Origin: Melanopsichium pennsylvanicum
Taxonomy: Eukaryota; Basidiomycota; Ustilaginomycetes; Ustilaginales
Length of the DNA: 64,000 nt
Direction: 5' to 3'
NCBI GenBank assembly: GCA_900208305.1
Contig: OAPG01000001.1
Location: forward strand, 1,922,001 to 1,986,000
Under the pieces are notes generated by a model, which saw nothing but the letters and a program-made list of their open reading frames with translations, was not told the DNA's origin and searched no databases. Both the position numbers and the translations under genes were made by a program. This document shows, in pieces, positions 20,044 to 29,200 of the stretch (the first letter of the stretch is position 1; each line of letters opens with the position of its first letter).

Positions 20044-20996
20044 TTCACATTCTCTTTTGATGTGCACCAATTGAGTGCAGTGCTTCAATACAACATTGTT
20101 CCTGATGACCATTGCTTATGTGTGCTGTGTGGACCCAATGAGAGTGCCAAGCAAGCTGGGCTACAGATATCTGTGTCATGCTTAGTCAGCAGATGTATTG
20201 GTCCAATGGCTTGCTGGTCCATTGCAAATGACACGTTTTGGCTCATCAATTAATCAGTAATGGTATCTAATGGCATACAGTTTCATGGCAAATGTTTGAC
20301 TGAACCATCACTCTCCATTTTCAATGGTGTGGTTGAACCATTGGTGATTCTTACCACCACTTCAAGTTATGGTACAGATATCAACCATTGCCAATGGTAT
20401 GGCTTATGGTTCAATTGGTAATCATGCAAGGTAGTGTGTTGCCCCATATCAATTTGCATAGAATAAGCTTGAGACAGGAACTGTTTGTTTGAAGCTTTCA
20501 GTTGTTGCAGCATCATGTCTGAATGTTGCAGCGTCTACTTTCTGAGGCCCTTTTTTTGACATGATTCTTGTTAGAAATTCTGCGTCCTTGCTCAGCGTGC
20601 CTCATCGATCAATTTTATGTTCGAGTAGTCAAGAAGTTGGGAGGATCAGGCGTCTTGTCCCTTTGTGAACTCCTTGGTTGAGAACGAAGCTTATCGGCGG
20701 GGCCTTGTCTGTCACTCGTTTTGCCTCCATGCAAACACATAGGACTGTAATTTGCTTGGTCATCTGGAGAGAGCTTCACGATTCCCGTCCTGGCCCAAAG
20801 CGCGGTTTTCGGGCGCAATGTGTTGAGAGTGCGTGAGGATGCTTTTTAGCGTTCATCTCTTGGAAGGTTGACAGTCGTCCACGCAATGCAGACACAGACT
20901 ACCGACTACAGCAGTACAGTGAATTCTCACAATATGTAAGATACACAAATTCCCCAACCAGATTCAGTTTGGATGATGCGAAAAGCTTGAAATGGA
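20044..20996. other. CpG-depleted flank of LTR-like copy 1
   Basis: From 20044 to 20520 I find one CpG (near 20234) in 477 bp, with many CCAATGG and CCATTG words. A 63-codon frame at 20062-20253 looks like decayed coding sequence but matches no family I can name. After about 20530 the composition returns to normal, and the 3' region of the esterase gene begins. Confidence 0.5.
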
Positions 20997-21935
20997 TTAG
21001 CTGCTCCACGAGGCCTTGATGTTGTCAAACATTTGACGGTAAGCGTCGTCGCGCGCCTGAACAGATTCAGGCACGAGCGGCTTCTTGTCCCAAGCATGCT
21101 CTTCCCTGTGGACGGAGACGAAGGTGATTTTCTTGCCTTTTTCAACCCGAGCCAACTCTTCAAAGTATTCTTTGGCAGTGTCGTGGAGAAGGTCGACGTC
21201 TCCGGTAGCGACAAAAATACGGTTGGGAAAACGCGAAGTGTTGAGGCCCTTGATCCTGAATCGTGGCTCGGCTCTGGTCAAGAGGATGGGTACATAGCAC
21301 TCAAGCAAGAGCTTGACAATGCCGGGAGATAGGTAAAAACCACTGCGAGGTTCGTAGGGGGTAGGCTTCTTGGGCGGAGTTGGTGCAACATTGATGGCTG
21401 GGTAGAGGCATGAGATTGCCCGAATCTTTTCAGGACCATAGAAGTTACCGGCACTCAGAGCAAGGGCGGCGCCGGCGCTGAAGCCAGACAGGGAAACGTT
21501 CTTGACATCGAATCGTTGGGATTGCGATAGAACCCATCCGACGACATCCTCTGCGTCGTCGTGTGCAGACGGATAGACATTCTCAGGCCCCTTTCGATAG
21601 TCAGAGTCAATTACAACGCAGCCAAGAGTCTTGACGGCCTGGTGAATGTATTCGTAATCATCACCCCAGCTCGGGATGAAGTAACCACTGCCGTGCCAAT
21701 TCACGATGACTGGGAGATTACTGGAAGCAGCGCTGGCGGGACAATAAATGTCAATGCCAATGAAGCGACCTTTGTCACGAGATGGCACCTGAAGCCTGTC
21801 TCGAACGACATTTTGAGGAAGAGGTAAGTTACGAAGATAATGCTGCGTACCTCGACGGACGTTCACCAGACCTCGAATGAGTGACGCTACGAGCTTGAGG
21901 AACCAGTACTTGGGTGAAACGATGCTGTGGCCCAT
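20997..21935 (-). CDS. HSL-type alpha/beta hydrolase (esterase/lipase)
   Basis: Hydrolase of the hormone-sensitive-lipase (alpha/beta hydrolase 3) group. From the ATG at 21935 (MGHSIVSPKYW) it has 312 residues. The oxyanion-hole motif is HGSG (about 81-84, in place of HGGG), the nucleophile elbow is GFSAG (Ser153), the acid is probably the Asp in ATGDVDLLHD, and the histidine lies in REEHAWD. DYRKGPENVYPSAHDDAEDV is another family signature. The substrate cannot be told from sequence. The open frame extends 72 residues upstream to 22151, but that part is Cys- and Arg-rich and unlike the family. No signal peptide is evident, so it is probably intracellular. Confidence 0.87.
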   Translation of the reverse strand: MGHSIVSPKYWFLKLVASLIRGLVNVRRGTQHYLRNLPLPQNVVRDRLQVPSRDKGRFIGIDIYCPASAASSNLPVIVNWHGSGYFIPSWGDDYEYIHQAVKTLGCVVIDSDYRKGPENVYPSAHDDAEDVVGWVLSQSQRFDVKNVSLSGFSAGAALALSAGNFYGPEKIRAISCLYPAINVAPTPPKKPTPYEPRSGFYLSPGIVKLLLECYVPILLTRAEPRFRIKGLNTSRFPNRIFVATGDVDLLHDTAKEYFEELARVEKGKKITFVSVHREEHAWDKKPLVPESVQARDDAYRQMFDNIKASWSS

Positions 21936-24242
21936 CGTTGCTACGATCGCTGACTTAATTTGGTGGGGCACGATGAAACAATGAGAGAGGGAGGTGGGAG
22001 TCGGACCATATACTCTTCCATTTGGAGCAACGCAGCTCCGCTTGCGGAGAAGAATACGCCATACGCTGCAAAGTGACCCCACATCTACAGGCTTCCCCGC
22101 GGGAATACAGGCGCTGCAGACATGGATTTGGAAGCCAAAGAAGATTCGCACGTGAGGCCACGGTTGCGAGCCACCGGTCGGTCATCGACTCAGGGCCGGC
22201 ACATTGCCGGAAAATTGGTTGGTGATTCCCCGCGGTACAATAGCCTCACTGACAGCCTTTGATACAAGCAGATATCATTGATTCACCGGGTATCGTGAGG
22301 AAAATTGGCCAGGTGCCAATGTATCATGAGGTAGAGCTAACATATACCGCAAAAAGAAACTGGGTTGACCAGAGTGAGCAGAAAGCTTTTCACCTGCCTC
22401 GCTGTGCATTCTGTTCGTCGGGCCGCTGACCCGTAAGAACTCATGTGAGGTGACGAACGACAGCGGACGCAAAAAAAGACTGGATAATCAGTCGGCCGAT
22501 TTCCGAGGAGCATCGAATGCGATTTCTCGCTTTTTGGATCGACAACGTGCAACTACTTTTCCGTACAGTAAAGCAAAACGACTCGATCTTTTTTTGGATT
22601 GGGCATTGTTTGACGTGGCATGGCGTCGTCTGAAGTCCGTGGGAAAATTCTGCCAAGACCCAATCGAATCTTCTTTGCTGCGGAAGAAGCCCGTTTATCA
22701 TTGAAAGTGACCTGCAAGGGCCGAGTGAAGCAGCGAACATTATCTTACAGTAATTTACAGTAACTCAAAAAGAGAATCCAAATTCTGCAGCTCAATACCG
22801 GATTGTTATTTCTGAAGACTGAAGAGTGGTGCTGCTGCGTAAAAGGTCAACCTCATCATAGAGGCCCTTGTTCAGACTCCGGCCCGCGTCAAAACAAACT
22901 TTATGTTCGCTTCCTTCTTGCGTCGGACGATTCTTATTCGCCAATGAGGTGTCAAATCAATTTGAGTCGCTTGAGCCAGTTGACAAACCTGCTGAAAGCC
23001 TCTGCCGATCATAGTGGCGGTCACTTGTACGACAATCACAGTAGATTGCACGACACAGAGGCTATGGCGTCGTCTGCTGCATGAAACGAAGCTCGAGCGT
23101 TGGAAGTTGGTCGACTTTTTAATGCAGTCCTCACGGATGGCAGTAGTCAATGGGGATTCCATTTTTGTGCTCGAATTCAAAAACAGCGGTTGGACGTTCC
23201 ATATTAAAAAATCCAACAAAAACCTCACATCCTAACTTACAGATGGCGAAATCCTCCGGATTCTGAAATCATGGTCATCAAGCCCACCGTGTGACCATGA
23301 TCTCAGAATCTTGAGTGATTACAGACCATGTGAGCTGCGCGACACAACCTGCAGCCCACTTCCTTCAAAAGACCCACACTTTCTGCAATACAAGCCCATC
23401 AAGCGAGAAAATTCAAAGCTAGAGTGGGGACGTCAAAATAGCCAAGTTACTCGTGATTATCAAAATCGAACGAGGAACTGAAACCCAATGTTGCTCTTGC
23501 GTTCTCTGCAGAAGCAAAAAAAAAAATAAGCGAGCTAACGTATCCATGCACACTTTCCACAATTACTGACAATTTGGAAATTAATGCCGTCGCTGCTGCA
23601 TTCGACCGTCGGTGCTGCCTGGCATGTGACGGTTCCACTCGGCTCGTCTTTAACAGGAAGTAAAATAAAACCGAAGCTTCTTGGTTCGCCTTGCAGTGGT
23701 CTGATGGTGCCTGTTCACTGACTTACCCTGATACCCCTTCCAGGCTGCCCTACTCAGGGACGAAAACATCCGGACGCTTTATGAACCCGCTCGCAGAGCA
23801 CTCTACGGCGTGTCCCTCGATTCGCTATCTAAATTACGTCGTCGATGTCTCCGCAGCTTTTGCTGCATGTTTGGAGTGCCGCATGTGCAGATGACCAGAG
23901 AAACAAGACTCTGTCGTTCCTCCCTGAGATATCGAGTCGGACTTCGGGCGACCATACCCACATTTCAACCGGTCAAGCCCACCCCGTTGATCTGCAGCGA
24001 TGCTTACAGTCGTACCATAATAGGGTCTATGCTGCACAAAGGAGGAGACCCGTTTCAGTGTCAGACAATACACCCACCCGCATCACTGAGGCCCCTGCTC
24101 CGACAAACCTATGTTTGGGCCTGATTTGTATATAGCAAGCTGATTGGAAGGTTGTTTCTGTCCTACTTAATCTCACCATCCCTTGGATCCTAAAGCCTGC
24201 GCCTCTATCACATTGGCCTGATCCACTTTATTTGTCATCGTC
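21936..24242. other. Divergent 2.3-kb region between esterase and chitin deacetylase
   Basis: The two genes read away from each other, so both promoters lie here. The middle contains a strong hairpin at 23259-23310, TACAGTA motifs at 22564, 22746 and 22756, and an A-run near 23517. No open frame matches a known family. A CT-rich stretch leads up to the ATG at 24243. Confidence 0.45.
23259..23310. repeat. Inverted repeat with 19-bp arms and 14-bp loop
   Basis: The left arm GATTCTGAAATCATGGTCA (23259-23277) pairs with TGACCATGATCTCAGAATC (23292-23310). There is one mismatch, which becomes a G-U pair in RNA from the minus strand. It is intergenic, about 1 kb from either gene, and could be a transcript hairpin, a small MITE remnant or a palindromic binding site. 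Confidence 0.85.
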
Positions 24243-25532
24243 ATGTTGCGACTCTTACTTCTTGCCACTTTTGCTGGCAGCGCCATTGCTGGCGATTTCA
24301 CCGTCAGCATTCGCCCTCGACAGACCAACAATTATCCTCCTGCTCTTGCTGTCCCCACAGCCGCAGAAACGCCCAAAGAATGGCTCGACGCTCTTCAGGC
24401 TGCTACCGCCGCAGGCAAGATCCCAAACATTGCCCCGGCCATGAACCAGGGCGGCAACATAGTCTACGCCAACAACGTTGGATTCGACCAGGCCACTTGC
24501 TCTTGGACTGTCACCAAGTGCGTTTCCAAAAATGACATCGTCAACGCTCCCGACAATCACATGGCAATCGGCTTCGATGACGGCCCAACCAGCAAGAGTG
24601 ACGATCTGTACAGCTTCCTCAACCAGTATAACCAGTCGGCCACGCACTTCATGATTGGTTCCAACGTTCTCTCCTATCCGCAACAGTTCTCTCACGCTGT
24701 GAAAGAGGGCAACCAGCATTTTGCCGTTCACACTTGGTCACACCAGCTTTGCACCACACTCACTAACCAACAAGTGGTTGCAGAGCTTGGCTGGACTATG
24801 CAAATAATCGCGGACTACAGCGGTGGTTACATTCCCAAATTTTGGCGTCCTCCCCAGGGCGACGTCGACAATCGTGTTCGTGCGATTGCAGAAGAGATCT
24901 TCGGCCTGACCAATGTGCTGTGGAACCACGACACGAATGACTGGTGCCTCAACGATCAAGGTGGATCGGAATGCCCCAATGTGGATCCCGGTAAAGACGT
25001 TGCCTCTGTTGCTGCTGCGGTTCAATCTGGTATTCATGGCGCCAAGTCTCCTGGTCTCATCATGCTTGAGCACGAGCTCACCCACGCTTCCATCAAAATA
25101 TTCAAAGACTATTACCCAAGTATCAAAGGGTTAGGTTGGACGCCGGGCAACGTTGCCGACCTCTTCAACATGCCGTGGTACAAAAATGCTTGGAATAACC
25201 AGAGCCCCGCTCTGAATGGTACGGTCTTGCAAACCTTTACCCTTGAATCGAGCGACGCCAATGACACGTCGAGCTCAACAAGCTCAGCAAGAGCACCAAG
25301 CACCAGTGCTGCTTCAACCACACCTTCCTCGAGCATCCAGGCCCATGTCTCTACGTCCAATAGCGCAAAGGGATCAACAAGGGCCCAAGGCACCACAGCT
25401 GCTTTCACCTCGCCTACTAGCTCGCTGTCCAAGGGATCGAGTACCAGCGGAGCCTCTACTTTTGCCCCTGGGGGGTCCCTCGGCTTTGCAGGCCTCGCTT
25501 TTGTCGCTATCATTGCGGCAAACTTGCTATAG
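24243..25532 (+). CDS. Chitin deacetylase, secreted and GPI-anchored (carbohydrate esterase family 4)
   Basis: Removes acetyl groups from cell-wall chitin to give chitosan. A single exon of 429 residues. Signal peptide 1-16 (MLRLLLLATFAGSAIA). NodB domain motifs: GFDDGP with the catalytic and metal Asp112-Asp113, HTWSH (metal His163, His167), RPPQGD (202-207, Gln where many enzymes have Tyr or Phe) and MLEHELTH near residue 280. A Ser/Thr-rich stalk (about 335-410) and a C-terminal hydrophobic segment (LGFAGLAFVAIIAANLL) after small residues indicate GPI attachment. N-glycosylation sites such as NQS and NGT are present. The order is typical of basidiomycete Cda proteins acting at the wall. 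Confidence 0.94.
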   Translation: MLRLLLLATFAGSAIAGDFTVSIRPRQTNNYPPALAVPTAAETPKEWLDALQAATAAGKIPNIAPAMNQGGNIVYANNVGFDQATCSWTVTKCVSKNDIVNAPDNHMAIGFDDGPTSKSDDLYSFLNQYNQSATHFMIGSNVLSYPQQFSHAVKEGNQHFAVHTWSHQLCTTLTNQQVVAELGWTMQIIADYSGGYIPKFWRPPQGDVDNRVRAIAEEIFGLTNVLWNHDTNDWCLNDQGGSECPNVDPGKDVASVAAAVQSGIHGAKSPGLIMLEHELTHASIKIFKDYYPSIKGLGWTPGNVADLFNMPWYKNAWNNQSPALNGTVLQTFTLESSDANDTSSSTSSARAPSTSAASTTPSSSIQAHVSTSNSAKGSTRAQGTTAAFTSPTSSLSKGSSTSGASTFAPGGSLGFAGLAFVAIIAANLL

Positions 25533-26217
25533 AAATCTATCTGGACTTCTCATTTTAATCGATATCCTCTGCCAGAGGCTGTCCGTTCACTCGGAGCGAC
25601 CCACGCATACTTTCTTGTTCTCCTTAGACTCTTCACAGACACATTGCCGTATCACATACCCATTCTTTACAATGCATACTCTCTTTTCCGCCCTAGCTCA
25701 TTTGCGGCTGCCTCACTGACATGAGATTCAGGAGAGAAGATGAGAGGACCCAAGCGTTGCCCTATAGCTGTCAACGACAATCCTGTCCAACCGTCATCTT
25801 GTGCAACTGGAGCGATTTGAGATTCAGTGACGTGTTACAACCCCGCAGCTCGGCCAACCACACATCAACACTTCGCAACGCGTCCGCGATTTGAAAGCAA
25901 ACCCGATCTTCACGTGATCCGCATTTTGTCAATTTTGAAACCAATCTGCTCTGTGCCACTTTCCTTCTTGTCAGCCTCGGCATCCTCATCCTGTCGAACC
26001 AAGGTGCTTCCTGCAACCATCACAAACCTTGTCATACCTGATCAGCGAAAGAACACAGAGGACATCACAGTTCCTCTGCTGATCGCAACGATTCCTGACC
26101 TTGTCAACGGCTTATCGAATGCAATCGATTTGATACGAATCCGACTTCCTCGAGCCACGGCTGGTGTTTTAGCAGCTTCTTGAGGCTCAGAGCTCCAGAC
26201 TTTGCAACGTGCCCATC
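25533..26217. other. Spacer upstream of the nucleoporin gene
   Basis: About 685 bp between two same-strand genes. It should contain the 3' end of the deacetylase gene and the promoter of the nucleoporin gene. No RNA gene or recognisable element was seen. Confidence 0.45.
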
Positions 26218-29200
26218 ATGCCACTCCCATACACACCATATAAGCTCGCGTTTGCATCCTTGTCAGCACCAGCAAACCCCCAAGGTGTTCACGGTCACAA
26301 CCACGAGACAGTCGCGCTGCCTACGCCCCAGCATCCAGGCATCGAAAACGAGCCGGAAACCGTCAGTGTAGCCAGCCACCATGCCATAGATGCGCGACTC
26401 TACTTTCCGTCCTCCTCTTCGAATCACTTTGATGGTGGATATGTCCTAGCGCGCGTGGTCGCTGGAGGCAGGGAATTGCAACTTCGTTGGTCTACCATTC
26501 AAGACCAGTCGGATGCAGCTGCCGCAGACCCCTCCTCCCAGGCGCTGGCAAGAACAGGCGACTCTTTCGCTGCTTCGCTTGACCCGAAGCTAGGAACCGA
26601 ACCCGCACGCACGTTCCTGTTCCCCGCTCCTTTGCTTCCCGGTCTGGGCCTCTTTGCGGACCCCTCATCTAATCGACTTTACATTGTTGCCGTCACAACG
26701 ACAGGGTTCCTCTATCGACTCGTATTCGCTGCACCCCATCTCTTCCACGACACTCGACTTGCATCAAACTGGTCTTCCGAATATCGCATTCAACACATTG
26801 CATCCTCAGATTCGGTTCTGACATCATCGATTCGCGGCTCAGCGAATGCCGCTCAGCTTTACGTCGTCGACTCTGGTCTCGCTCTCGTGACCTGCGCTGA
26901 CGGTACCATCGTTAAGCTCAGCCAAAGTGTCCCAGACACCAGACTCACCAATGATGGATCGTGGAAAGAAGCTGTCCTTCGACCGACCTCGTTCCTTTCT
27001 GGTGTCTCCCGCTTCTTCGGCAGATCGACCACCATCTCCGACTCCGGGTCGTCCCCTACCTACGCTCTGTCCCTCGATGTCTACCCTGGCGAGGCTGAAA
27101 ATGCGATGGCATTTGCCGCAAGTCTTGATCGCAAACTCAGAGTCTGGAATCTTTCGACCGACTCATGCATCCGCACTATCGATCTTCCTCTGCAAATGGA
27201 GTCAATAGCATCTAATGAGAAGCAGATGGTTGACGCAGAGGACGATGGTGCGAGGGAGACGTCTGATACGCAAGCATCTTTTAGCACAGTCTCGCGACCT
27301 TACATCAAAGTTTTCACACCAGGTCCGGACGACAACGAGGGCTATGCGCTCTACGTTCTCGCCTACATCCCAGCTTCGCCACCTTCCGGCAACTTTTTCG
27401 CGTTGTATGGGGTCGAGCTCGAAGACACCAAGAGCTCTTCAGGCGGTCTCGGCGAAGTCACTCTTGTTTGGCAAAAGCGTTGCGATGCTGAGACCCGTGG
27501 CCGCAACGTCGAGCTGCGAGACGTTGCCTTTACTCCTCAAGGCGAACGCGGTGATGGTTGGGTCATGTGGGCGCTCTGGGATGCCGGTGCTGGTCCCGTG
27601 CTCAAATACGCCAAAGTTGGAGTGGATTCTGCCAATCCTGATGAGAGCTCAGTAAGCGTCCGGTCAATAGCTGAAGACCTGTCCAAGGACGATTGGCGGA
27701 CTGTCTGCTCCGAGCGCGTCTACAGGCCTCTACACGGAGTCGACTTTGAAGCGACGCTCGAGGCGACGAAAGAGATCATCGACGCTGCCGAAATTTTCCT
27801 TGACCGTGTCCTTGAGCCGGGCCGCTTCTCCGAAGCCACTTTGCGGCTCGCCCTCTCCACCTACAAGGAATTGTCGTCCTCTTCGTCCCAACCATCATCG
27901 AATCTGTATGCAAGCCTTCGAGATGAGGTGGCATCTGTTGTTGCGAATGAATGCCAGCTCGAGAACGATCGACGAACAGGCGGTCCGATGTACGAGAAGC
28001 TCTATGCTTCGCGTGTCCGCGAGTGGATGCGGTTTGTGGGACTTGCCGAGCAGATCGAGACGGCGGCGCGATGGCCCATTGGGTTGTCGTCTCCTGCAGC
28101 TGGCCTCGATGCCGGAATTGTCCAGAGAGATGCCATCGTGCCTCTGGTCATCAGCCGTGACACTGTCGCCCTACCAGTCAATGAGGATGAAGCTAGCATT
28201 ATCGAGCGCTTGCAAAGGGAAATTTTCACAACTCCAAGCAAATCGCGGTCGGGCGCTGCAGCCACATGCGAGTTGGCCAACGAGGAGCGTGATCTCCTCA
28301 TGCACGCCGCTGTCTCACACCCTACCAACATCCTACCGACCTTGGGCCGAACCTCTGCGACCGTCGCCGAAGTGCTCACTTTGCTCGAGTCTGCGTCGGA
28401 ACTATCTGCGTGCTTCGACGCTCACGACCTCGAAGTCTTTGCCGACAACTTGCAACAGCTCTTGTCGGACCCTCTCACCATCTCGGTCAAAGACGCGATT
28501 GCTGATCTATGGACCAACAACTTCGCAACGCTCGGCGGTGAAGCGGCAAGCGAGGTCGTCGACCGCACCGCCTTGGATCTTGGCGCCAGCCTCGATAGCA
28601 CTTTGACAGACATGGCTGTGCTGCTCAGCGAAGCCGTAGGCGCCGATCATCCTGCTTCTGCCTCGTCGATCGCTTCCACCGACCTCGGTTCCGCTCTGAC
28701 AGCAGATGCGCTCGTTCAGACCCTTGCATCCCGTCATCGTCTTGCCGTGTCTTTCATGCTCCTGCTTACAGGTTTGGCTGCAGGAGACAAGATGGCTGTC
28801 CTAGTCGACAACGAGGGAGAGCAAATCGCAAATGCTCTCAGCATCTTCCAATCGCTCAGCGCCGCGCTGCGATTCGCCCGAACCGATGGTGTTGTGCAGG
28901 TGGCGGCTAACTCCAGTAAGATCGCCGTAACAGACTCGATCGTGGCTCAGCTCAATCAAATGTCGGTGGCCGGTCGCAAGAGCCGCGAGCCTCACCATTT
29001 TGCCGCCCCTACGCTCCTTCATCAGTGCGTGCGTTCAGAATTGCTTGGCGCCACGAAGTATTCTGCGGATGAAAGTAACCCGAGTTTCTCGGTAAAGATG
29101 GCCGTACTCAGAAGTCTCTGGTCCCTCGGTCTGACTGATCTATGCGATGCGTTGAAAGCTGGACGCAAGCCATTGCTGCCGTACTTGAACGATCGTCACA

